A DNA stretch of 9,432 bases from an uncultured bacterium. Its GTDB lineage: Bacteria > Cyanobacteriota > Vampirovibrionia > Gastranaerophilales > Gastranaerophilaceae. The notes below the pieces were generated by a model. The model worked only from the letters and a program-made list of their open reading frames with translations. It did not search any database and was not told the DNA's origin. The stretch is taken from contig CACXAK010000031.1 in the NCBI GenBank assembly GCA_902765655.1, forward strand, positions 1-9,432, read 5' to 3'. A program made the position numbers and the translations under genes. Positions 1 through 5,756 of the stretch are shown here, piece by piece; position 1 is the stretch's first letter, and every line of letters begins with the position of its first letter.

Positions 1-1
1 A

Positions 2-412
2 ATAGGAGGATTAATTGCAAAAGATTTTGCGTCCAAACTGAAAAAATATTTAATCGCTATTGAATACTTTGCAGTTTTATCATCATTCATTCTTTTAATT
101 GCAGGGTATTATATTAAAAACTATATATTTATATTCTGCGCATTGTTCATAATATGTATGGCTATAATTTTATTTATGATATTTAATGTCTTTAATATAT
201 CCAACTTGCACAAAAATACTGAAAACAGCGGGCGTGCAACATCTGCTTCTGTCAACACTTTCGCGGAAGATTTTGCATCGTTTATACTCTTACTGAATTT
301 CAAATTTATATATGATAAATTAGGAATATACAATACACTTACAATATTTATGGTTTTTGCATGTATTATATTATTCCCGGCTTTTAGTAAAAGATTTCAA
401 AACAGTAATTAA
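2..412 (+). CDS. C-terminal part of a multi-spanning membrane transporter, probably MFS (5' end outside window)
   Basis: The frame is open from the first full codon at the left edge to the TAA at 410-412, so this is the last 136 residues of a longer protein. The TTG at 143 lies inside a membrane segment and is not a real start. Three hydrophobic segments are visible: about residues 18-40, 43-67 and 87-108, followed by a last one at 114-131 and a short basic tail (SKRFQ). The in-window start, GGLIAKDFASKLKKY, is a small-residue/basic loop that resembles the motif-A-like loop between helices 8 and 9 of major facilitator superfamily proteins. The GRATSASVNTF stretch before the penultimate helix also fits helix 11 of MFS carriers. 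This would make the visible part helices 9-12. The substrate cannot be told. It converges on the epimerase gene, and their stop codons share the bases TTAA. A polysaccharide flippase is a less likely alternative. Confidence 0.6.
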   Translation: MGGLIAKDFASKLKKYLIAIEYFAVLSSFILLIAGYYIKNYIFIFCALFIICMAIILFMIFNVFNISNLHKNTENSGRATSASVNTFAEDFASFILLLNFKFIYDKLGIYNTLTIFMVFACIILFPAFSKRFQNSN

Positions 413-1353
413 TCATTAAAATCTTCAATAAATTTCGAAATTCCATCCTGAAATTTAATTTTTGGAATATAGTTCAGAAGCTTTTTTGCTTTTGATATGT
501 CAGCATAAGTTCTTAACATATCTTCATCGGGTACTGGTTCTGTTTTTATATTTGCTTTTTTCCCAATTAACATTTCCAATTCTGAAATTAAATTCTTCAA
601 TTTTATTGGATTTTCTGATCCTAAATTGATAATTTCATAAGGGGTTTTGTCATAATATATTGCAGATACTATACCATCAGAAATATCTTCTACATGAGTA
701 TAATCACGGCATGAAGAACCATCACCGTACATTGTCAATATTTCACCATTTCTGATTTGTCTTGTAAACTTTGTAATAGCCAAATCTGGTCTTTGCCGTT
801 TGCCATAAACGGTAAAAAACCTCAGACATATTGCATTTATACCGTACTGACGATTATACAATTCAATATAATCCTCTGCTGTTTTTTTTGTTTGAGCATA
901 AACCGATAATTGCTTTAAATTTATCAAATCTTCAGTAAATTTTTCGGCTGAGCAATTTCCGTACACAGACGAAGAAGACGAAAAAACTATCTTTTTAACC
1001 CCGTACTTTTTCATACATTCAAGAACACATAAAGTTCCAAAAACATTAGTTTTTAAATAATCCAAAGGATAAAGGCCGGAATTTCTGACCCCTGCCTTTG
1101 CAGCCAGATGGACTACAACATCAACATCATAACTGCGAAATATATTATCCATAGAATCAATATCTGTAATATCAACTTCGCTAAAAGAAAAATTCGAATC
1201 GGAAATAAATTCTTTCATATTATGCTGTTTAATACTTTTATCATAATAAGGATCAAAGTTGTCAATGCCAACTACATTATGCCCATTTTCAAGAAGTTTT
1301 TGACATACCCAAGATCCTATAAAACCTGCACATCCTGTTATAAGTATATTCAT
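409..1353 (-). CDS. NAD-dependent UDP-sugar epimerase, extended SDR family (UDP-glucuronate/UDP-glucose 4-epimerase type)
   Basis: A 314-residue cytoplasmic enzyme of the extended short-chain dehydrogenase family, near the usual length. The Rossmann motif GxxGxxG is at G7, G10 and G13, and an acidic D31 closes the second strand, as expected for NAD(H). The catalytic triad region is clear: a serine run at 125-129 leading into VYG, and YxxxK at Y152/K156. The segment LRFFTVYG at 177-184 followed by RPD at 188-190 is typical of UDP-glucuronate 4-epimerases and related CapI/GalE-like enzymes, though K185 stands where proline is common. RDYTHVEDI at 216-224 is the conserved substrate-domain motif. 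It probably interconverts C4 epimers of a UDP-hexose or UDP-hexuronate for surface glycan synthesis; the exact sugar is inferred only. It is the last gene of the leftward operon, 15 bp after the GT8 gene, with a weak AGCAGG-like ribosome site. A 4,6-dehydratase is less likely because its TDE-type motif is absent. Confidence 0.85.
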   Translation of the reverse strand: MNILITGCAGFIGSWVCQKLLENGHNVVGIDNFDPYYDKSIKQHNMKEFISDSNFSFSEVDITDIDSMDNIFRSYDVDVVVHLAAKAGVRNSGLYPLDYLKTNVFGTLCVLECMKKYGVKKIVFSSSSSVYGNCSAEKFTEDLINLKQLSVYAQTKKTAEDYIELYNRQYGINAICLRFFTVYGKRQRPDLAITKFTRQIRNGEILTMYGDGSSCRDYTHVEDISDGIVSAIYYDKTPYEIINLGSENPIKLKNLISELEMLIGKKANIKTEPVPDEDMLRTYADISKAKKLLNYIPKIKFQDGISKFIEDFND

Positions 1354-1368
1354 TTTTGCCTGCTAATT

Positions 1369-2343
1369 TTATTTTTCTATTAATGATTTTTCATCAAAAT
1401 CGTTGTTTATTGAGGTCGCAAATTTACGCCATTCCTCACCATATTTTGCAGCCGGATCACGCCATGGCTTTTTAAATCCGGAATAATGAATTATAGCTGC
1501 ATCTTTATCTAATTTCTCAATAGTGTAATAACGCAAACTATAAGGGAAGAAAACTTTGTAATAATGAAATTTCTTTATATATTCATCATTCCAGCGACCA
1601 TTATCATTATAAATCGGTGAAAGTTTTTTTATGGTTCTTGGGGGAATTATAACATTAAAAATCCTTTGAGTATGATAAAGTCGGTCCTCATCTTCATTTT
1701 TTGCTTCTATCATCTTTTCGGGAATTTTGTCTTTTCTCATTTTATCTAAATTCAACAATAAAACTCCGCAATTATAGTAATTTTCTTCCTTCTGGAATAT
1801 TCTTCCTTGTTTATCTACAAAAGGAATATAGTCCGGTTCCAGCCGCATTACAGCAGCAAGATAATATCTGGATATATTTGTATTGTATAATTTTTTCAAA
1901 TCTTTTCTTATCAAAGTATCCGAATCTATGTATAAAACTTTATCTCTATCTAAAAACAGGTCAGTAAATTTAAATTTAAATAAATCGGTCCGAGTAACAT
2001 ATTTGTCTATTTTATATTGACCTATATGCGCAATAGAAGATAATTTTTCCGGAAAAACTCTAACTTCAACATTTTCTTTAGACAAAGATTTAAATTCATC
2101 ACATTCTTTACCTGGTATATCAACACAAAGGACATCAATATGATATATACTGTCGTAATTTTTATTCTCAATCGCAGATTTCATTGCAATTTTAGTGTAC
2201 TCTTTGTAATTTCTGTCAGTATTAAATAATAAATATACATCATCAGAATTTTTTCTGTTTGCAAATTGAACACACCCGAAAATCAGCCCTCCGACGATAA
2301 TCAGTACACCTAAAGAAATCCAAGCTACTTTTGAAAATTTCAT
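1369..2343 (-). CDS. Membrane-anchored family 8 glycosyltransferase (paralog A)
   Basis: A 324-residue GT8 (LgtC/glycogenin-like, retaining) glycosyltransferase. Visible motifs in order: the nucleotide-binding strand YLLFNTD (37-43), VTRTDLFKF (116-124, equivalent to the usual S-x-A-x-x-R region), the metal-binding DxD at D140/D142 in YIDSDT, YNCGVLLLN (190-198), and the C-terminal metal/phosphate loop H286-YSGFKKPW, which matches the classical HxxGxxKPW. The usual DQD around the active-site glutamine is TQR here (T225, Q226). An N-terminal hydrophobic segment spans residues 7-27 and ends in FGC (C24), which is weakly lipobox-like. Such an anchor is unusual, because characterised bacterial LPS GT8 enzymes act on the cytoplasmic face without one. 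C73 and C81 are shared with paralog B. The start codon directly follows the stop of paralog B, with GAGGA 10 nt upstream, which suggests coupled translation. The donor and acceptor are unknown. Confidence 0.85.
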   Translation of the reverse strand: MKFSKVAWISLGVLIIVGGLIFGCVQFANRKNSDDVYLLFNTDRNYKEYTKIAMKSAIENKNYDSIYHIDVLCVDIPGKECDEFKSLSKENVEVRVFPEKLSSIAHIGQYKIDKYVTRTDLFKFKFTDLFLDRDKVLYIDSDTLIRKDLKKLYNTNISRYYLAAVMRLEPDYIPFVDKQGRIFQKEENYYNCGVLLLNLDKMRKDKIPEKMIEAKNEDEDRLYHTQRIFNVIIPPRTIKKLSPIYNDNGRWNDEYIKKFHYYKVFFPYSLRYYTIEKLDKDAAIIHYSGFKKPWRDPAAKYGEEWRKFATSINNDFDEKSLIEK

Positions 2344-3303
2344 TTATTTATAATCCTCATCTTTTACATACTTTAACCAATAATTTGACAAATCATTTCG
2401 CCTTTCCCAAGCTTTCTCTCTGTCCAAATAATGTATTATAACAGCATTATCAAGTAATTTTTCAAATCGGCAGCTATGCAATGCACAATACGGGAAATAG
2501 GCAAACACAGAAAAATATCGTTTGTACATCGCCACGTCATACCACTGTATCATTACATTATATATCGGTGCCAATTTTACTATTTTGTTTTGTGGTAGTA
2601 CATTATTAAAAATATTTTGAGTCATAAGCTCTCTTTCTTCATCAATATTTTTTTTATGTACCAATTTTTTACTTATACCATACTTCCTCCATAAATTCAA
2701 ATTATAAAGTATAACACCGCAATTATATTTCCGTACTTTTTTAGGATAAAATTTCCCACGAATCAATATCGTATCGTAATCCTCAATAGGTTTATTTACA
2801 ACTGCTATAAATTTATCTTTTAAATCCGTATTGTATAAATCTGTTAAATCCTTCACAATAGCAGTATCTACATCAATATAAAGAATTTTGTCCAAATCAG
2901 GAAATAAATCCGGCATAAAAAATTTGAATAAATCCGCCCGGGTAACCCTGTATTCAATTTCATAATTTCCAACATCTTTAATAGAGTCCAAATTTACCGG
3001 TACAAGATTTATATTCACATTTTTTGCTTCGAATTTTTTATATTCATTACAATCTTTTTTTGATAAATCTACACAAAGAATGTTTATATTATAAACAGAA
3101 TCCGGATTTTTACTTGCGATAGCAGAACGTAATGTCGTTTTTAAATAATTTTTATAATTTACATCAGTTGTAAAAACAACATTTACTGTTTTGTTTGAAT
3201 CAGTTTTTTTTGTATTTTCACTTAAAAATAAAAACAAATAGATAAAAGAAATTATACAAATACACAAAAATATTGTGCAAAATATAATTTTTTTATTTTT
3301 CAT
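2344..3303 (-). CDS. Membrane-anchored family 8 glycosyltransferase (paralog B, altered C-terminal motif)
   Basis: A 319-residue GT8-like protein and a diverged tandem paralog of the next gene. Residues 6-28 form a strong hydrophobic anchor. It is preceded by MKNKK and followed by an acidic/polar stretch, so the positive-inside rule predicts the catalytic domain outside the cytoplasm. Motifs: VVFTTD (42-47), VTRADLFKFFMPDLFP (120-135), DxD at D144/D146 in YIDVDT, and YNCGVILYN (193-201). T228-Q229-N230 replaces the usual DQD. The C-terminal loop is H291-YLDREKAW: the histidine is kept but the glycine and proline of HxxGxxKPW are lost. It may have altered donor use or low activity. Conserved C77 and C85 match C73/C81 of the paralog. 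It begins 24 bp after kdsD with a GGTGAGG ribosome site 4 nt before ATG, and its stop abuts the start of paralog A. The function is probably sugar transfer to a surface glycan, substrate unknown; a pseudoenzyme partner of paralog A is possible. Confidence 0.8.
   Translation of the reverse strand: MKNKKIIFCTIFLCICIISFIYLFLFLSENTKKTDSNKTVNVVFTTDVNYKNYLKTTLRSAIASKNPDSVYNINILCVDLSKKDCNEYKKFEAKNVNINLVPVNLDSIKDVGNYEIEYRVTRADLFKFFMPDLFPDLDKILYIDVDTAIVKDLTDLYNTDLKDKFIAVVNKPIEDYDTILIRGKFYPKKVRKYNCGVILYNLNLWRKYGISKKLVHKKNIDEERELMTQNIFNNVLPQNKIVKLAPIYNVMIQWYDVAMYKRYFSVFAYFPYCALHSCRFEKLLDNAVIIHYLDREKAWERRNDLSNYWLKYVKDEDYK
2354..2358 (-). promoter_or_regulatory. Ribosome binding site of GT8 paralog A, inside the end of paralog B
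   Basis: Minus-strand GAGGA lies 10 nt before the ATG at 2341-2343, within the last codons of the upstream paralog. With zero bases between stop and start, it suggests reinitiation or coupled translation of the two glycosyltransferases. Confidence 0.55.
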
Positions 3304-3307
3304 AAAA

Positions 3308-3314
3308 CCTCACC
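3308..3314 (-). promoter_or_regulatory. Ribosome binding site of GT8 paralog B
   Basis: Minus-strand GGTGAGG lies 4 nt before the ATG at 3301-3303, in the 24-bp gap after kdsD. It supports the start that includes the N-terminal hydrophobic anchor. Confidence 0.6.
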
Positions 3315-3327
3315 AAAAAATAAATTT

Positions 3328-4317
3328 TTACATTACACCATGATTTAATAAATCGTGAATATGTATTACCCCGACAGGAGCCCCATTTTCTAATACAAAC
3401 AGATTTGTGATTTTCTTATCATGCATTATTTTCATTGCTTCAGATGCCATAATATCTTTTGAAACAGTTTTTGGATTTTTTGTCATAAGTTCAATGGCGT
3501 GTTTTTCAAGGATTTGAGGAGATAACCATCTTCTGAGGTCCCCATCAGTTAACATACCAGTTAACAAACCCTCCGAATTAACAAAGCCGACACAGCCCAA
3601 ACGTTTTGAAGTCATTTCCAATAACACTGACTGCATATCAGCATTTTCATCCAACAACGGCATTTCTTCTCCGACATGCATAAGATCTGAAACTCTTTGC
3701 AATATTGACCCGAGTTTTCCGCCAGGATGTCTGTCATTAAAATCTGATTTTGTAAACCCTTTTCTTTCAATCATACAGGTTGTCAAAATATCACCCAAAA
3801 CAAGAGTTGCAGTTGTAGAACTTGTTGGTGCCAACCCCAAAGGACAGGCTTCTCCATTATTAGGAAGCTTTAAAACAATGTCACCTGCTTTGCCTAATGA
3901 GCTTTCAGGATTTTTTGTAATCGCGATAAGAGAAATTCCGAATCTTTTGCAATAATTCAAAATGTCAACAAGCTCTTTTGATTCACCGCTGTTTGAGATA
4001 GCAATAACAACATCATCCTCTGTTATCATACCCAAATCACCGTGACTTGCTTCCGCAGGATGAACAAAAAATGACGGAGTGCCTGTTGAAGCCAATGATG
4101 CGGCAATCTTTTTACCAATATGACCTGATTTACCCATTCCGGTAATTATTATTCTTCCTTTTGCGTTCTGCATAAGATTTAGCGCCTGAGTCAAAGTCGA
4201 ATCAAGACCATCACGAAGTTTTTCTATTGTATCTATTTCCATATTAACGGTGCGAACCGCACTGTTTATATCCACAATACTTTGTGCCGAAATATCTTTT
4301 TCCATAATCATCGCCAT
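3328..4317 (-). CDS. kdsD: Arabinose-5-phosphate isomerase (KdsD/KpsF family), SIS plus two CBS domains
   Basis: It interconverts D-ribulose 5-phosphate and D-arabinose 5-phosphate, the first step towards Kdo of lipopolysaccharide (or Kdo-linked capsule). The 329 residues match the family's usual length. The SIS sugar-isomerase domain covers roughly 40-185, with GMGKSGHIGKKIAASLASTG beginning at G60, HPAEASHGDLGM (86-97), SNSGESKE (108-115) and APTSSTTA (163-170). Residues K63, E112 or E115, E156 and H197 (in NDRHPGGKLG) correspond to the conserved active-site set of characterised KdsD/KpsF enzymes. Two CBS repeats follow: about 210-270, with GMLTDGDLRRW, and 277-326, with GVIHIHDLL. The first ATG is preferred over M3 and M5 because AAAGGA sits 6 nt upstream of it. 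It heads the four-gene leftward operon and has its own candidate promoter. This context favours a role in surface-glycan synthesis over a GutQ-type sugar-alcohol role, but KdsD, KpsF and GutQ cannot be separated by sequence alone. Confidence 0.93.
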   Translation of the reverse strand: MAMIMEKDISAQSIVDINSAVRTVNMEIDTIEKLRDGLDSTLTQALNLMQNAKGRIIITGMGKSGHIGKKIAASLASTGTPSFFVHPAEASHGDLGMITEDDVVIAISNSGESKELVDILNYCKRFGISLIAITKNPESSLGKAGDIVLKLPNNGEACPLGLAPTSSTTATLVLGDILTTCMIERKGFTKSDFNDRHPGGKLGSILQRVSDLMHVGEEMPLLDENADMQSVLLEMTSKRLGCVGFVNSEGLLTGMLTDGDLRRWLSPQILEKHAIELMTKNPKTVSKDIMASEAMKIMHDKKITNLFVLENGAPVGVIHIHDLLNHGVM

Positions 4318-4323
4318 TTTGAA

Positions 4324-4329
4324 TCCTTT
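4324..4329 (-). promoter_or_regulatory. Ribosome binding site of kdsD
   Basis: Minus-strand AAAGGA lies 6 nt before the ATG at 4315-4317. The spacing selects this ATG over the two in-frame ATGs that follow at codons 3 and 5. Confidence 0.65.
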
Positions 4330-4351
4330 ACATTATCCCGTCAATAAAGGA

Positions 4352-4381
4352 ATAATAGCATAAAAAATAACATTGAAACAA
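4352..4381 (-). promoter_or_regulatory. Candidate sigma-70 promoter of the kdsD-GT8-GT8-epimerase operon
   Basis: On the minus strand an extended -10, TGC followed by TATTAT (4352-4360), stands 18 bp downstream of TTGTTT (4376-4381). Transcription would begin near 4345, giving a leader of about 28 nt that contains the kdsD ribosome site. The region is very AT-rich, so chance matches are common, but the extended -10 and plausible leader length make this the best candidate. Confidence 0.4.
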
Positions 4382-4401
4382 GAAATTAATATATTTTTAA
4401 A
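4367..4401 (+). promoter_or_regulatory. Weak candidate promoter(s) for the exported lysozyme-like gene
   Basis: Two overlapping 17-bp-spaced pairs fit a sigma-70 site: ATAACA (4367-4372) with TATATT (4390-4395), and TTGAAA (4373-4378) with TTTAAA (4396-4401). Neither is strong. Both overlap the -35 of the opposing kdsD promoter, so the two divergent units could interfere or be co-regulated. A start near 4402-4408 would place the 4411-4426 inverted repeat in the 5' leader. Confidence 0.25.
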
Positions 4402-4410
4402 TTGCTGATG

Positions 4411-4426
4411 ACAAAAATTGTTTTGT
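4411..4426. repeat. Perfect 6-bp inverted repeat, possible operator or leader hairpin
   Basis: ACAAAA, a 4-base ATTG centre, then TTTTGT forms a perfect 16-bp dyad between the candidate promoter and the start of the lysozyme-like gene. A second, 11-bp dyad, TGTTT-T-AAACA, follows at 4430-4440. Both are AT-rich and short, so a binding site is only suggested. Confidence 0.3.
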
Positions 4427-4429
4427 TTA

Positions 4430-4440
4430 TGTTTTAAACA
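4430..4440. repeat. 11-bp palindrome upstream of the lysozyme-like gene
   Basis: TGTTT, a single central T, then AAACA reads as a dyad 4 bp before the ribosome binding site. A protein bound here, or a hairpin in the mRNA, could affect translation. It may equally be chance in AT-rich DNA. Confidence 0.25.
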
Positions 4441-4444
4441 ACAC

Positions 4445-4451
4445 AAGGAGG
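4445..4451 (+). promoter_or_regulatory. Strong ribosome binding site of the lysozyme-like gene
   Basis: AAGGAGG, a near-consensus Shine-Dalgarno sequence, lies 4 nt before the ATG at 4456. It fixes the start and suggests efficient translation. It is the strongest such site in the window. Confidence 0.8.
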
Positions 4452-4455
4452 CAAA

Positions 4456-5754
4456 ATGAAAGTAAATTTAATTTCTAAAGTACTGATAGGAACAATTGCA
4501 TTGAGTTCCGCACAAAAAACCACTGCTCAGTTACATAAACAAATTATTCCAATTACAAATATTGTAGATAAATTTATTCCGTCTAATATAAACCCTGACA
4601 AAACTTTTGATATCTTAACAAATCTTGCGGACATTTTTTCAGGGAATTTAAATAATGTAAGTGTAAAAGCTGCGAAATCAAAAAACAGGAAAAATATAAA
4701 ATTAAAAGCAGGACGCACCAGAAAAATTTCACATTCCAAAGCAACAAAAAAAACAAAAAATGTAAAATCTGCCAAAAATACGGCTCGTACATCAAAAATC
4801 TCACAACCGGAACCAATCAAAAGAAAAATAACTTCTACCACAAATGGCGGTCGTTACTGGGTCGAAGGCAAAAATATTTCTTACGGTTTTCCGGGTGAAT
4901 ACACTGTACCGAAAGGACAAGTTCAAAAAGGATTACACATAGCTAATGCTAACGGAATTTCTTTGTATCGATTAAGAATTGCAAATCCTGATATAAATTT
5001 TGACCAGCTTGTAAAAGGCGGAACAACTGTAAAAATTCCCGGAAGATATATAATTACACCGGGAACAGTAAGAAGTTTTGATGATGTTGTAAAAACAACA
5101 AAAATTGATAGGCATTATATTAAAGATATTTTGATAGGAATTGAGGGAAGGAAACAAAAACCAGATTTGGTATGCAAGTCTGACAATGTTAAAAGTAAAC
5201 AATATCCCAATGGTTGTCCTACAATAGGTTTTGGACACATCAACAGAGTCGACGGAAAAATCATAGTGAACGGTAAAACAAAAATAACCGAAGCAAAAGC
5301 ATACGAACTCCTTGCACAGGATATTTTGGATGCCAAGGTGGACGCACTTGTTTACATGGGTAAGCCACTTTTTAACAGCGCTCCGGAATCAGTACAGACA
5401 GGAATGATTGATATTGTGTTCAATAAAGGAGTTGAAGCATTTGATCGCAGCGGTTCACCTACAAGACTCATTAAAAAAGATCTTGAGAGAAAAGATTACT
5501 CAGCAGCCGCAGCTCATACAGTACTCAAAACCGGTAACAGAGGACTAAAAAAACGTAATATTTACAGAGCGATTATGTCCACTGATGATTTGACAAAAGC
5601 GCAAAGGAATAAAGCTCTTTCTATATTAAGACCATATTATATTGAAACTTTGAGCCAATTCCCCGGACAGAAATGGAAAAGTGAAAGAGCATATATGCAA
5701 AGAGCGTGGAAAAATGCTCAAAACGGTAAAACTTATAATTTCTTCAGCAAATAA
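4456..5754 (+). CDS. Exported LysM-like, phage-lysozyme-type (GH24) muramidase-like protein
   Basis: A 432-residue protein. Residues 1-24 look like a Sec signal peptide (K2, K8, hydrophobic core 9-17, then SSAQKTTAQ with likely cleavage near 24), so the mature protein should act in the periplasm or outside. Residues 71-125 are a strongly basic, lysine-rich, low-complexity linker. Residues 148-196 resemble a LysM module (EYTVPKGQ start, ANGISLYRLRIANPDI core, VKIPG end). The rest, about 217-405, is lysozyme-like: catalytic-type E230 in IGIEG, TIGFGH at 256-261, and a GL-x-x-R segment (363-367) as in GH24 lysozymes such as T4 lysozyme. The span from E230 to T256 is longer than in T4 lysozyme (E11 to T26), with D237 or D243 as the candidate Asp and C240/C254 possibly a disulfide inside the insertion. 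It probably cleaves peptidoglycan glycan strands for wall remodelling or against competitors. There are no phage genes nearby. Activity is inferred. Confidence 0.75.
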   Translation: MKVNLISKVLIGTIALSSAQKTTAQLHKQIIPITNIVDKFIPSNINPDKTFDILTNLADIFSGNLNNVSVKAAKSKNRKNIKLKAGRTRKISHSKATKKTKNVKSAKNTARTSKISQPEPIKRKITSTTNGGRYWVEGKNISYGFPGEYTVPKGQVQKGLHIANANGISLYRLRIANPDINFDQLVKGGTTVKIPGRYIITPGTVRSFDDVVKTTKIDRHYIKDILIGIEGRKQKPDLVCKSDNVKSKQYPNGCPTIGFGHINRVDGKIIVNGKTKITEAKAYELLAQDILDAKVDALVYMGKPLFNSAPESVQTGMIDIVFNKGVEAFDRSGSPTRLIKKDLERKDYSAAAAHTVLKTGNRGLKKRNIYRAIMSTDDLTKAQRNKALSILRPYYIETLSQFPGQKWKSERAYMQRAWKNAQNGKTYNFFSK

Positions 5755-5756
5755 TT

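Noticed and set aside
143..145. TTG start for a small membrane protein at the left edge
   Set aside because: It falls inside a hydrophobic helix and the frame is open upstream to the window edge with transporter-like sequence.
381..393. CTTTT-AGT-AAAAG inverted repeat near the convergent junction, as a terminator
   Set aside because: The stem is five base pairs with only one G-C pair and no proper U-run follows; too weak to call.
1369..3303. The two GT8 genes as a recent duplication or one frameshifted gene
   Set aside because: Each is full length with its own motifs, start and ribosome site, and the sequences are well diverged.
4527..4841. Antisense open frames opposite the lysozyme-like gene
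   Set aside because: They are phenylalanine/leucine-rich mirror translations of the lysine-rich linker and have no ribosome site or domain.
4456..5754. Lysozyme-like gene as a sign of prophage
   Set aside because: There is no holin, spanin, structural or integrase gene nearby, and the protein has a Sec signal peptide and LysM-like module; neighbours are housekeeping and envelope genes.
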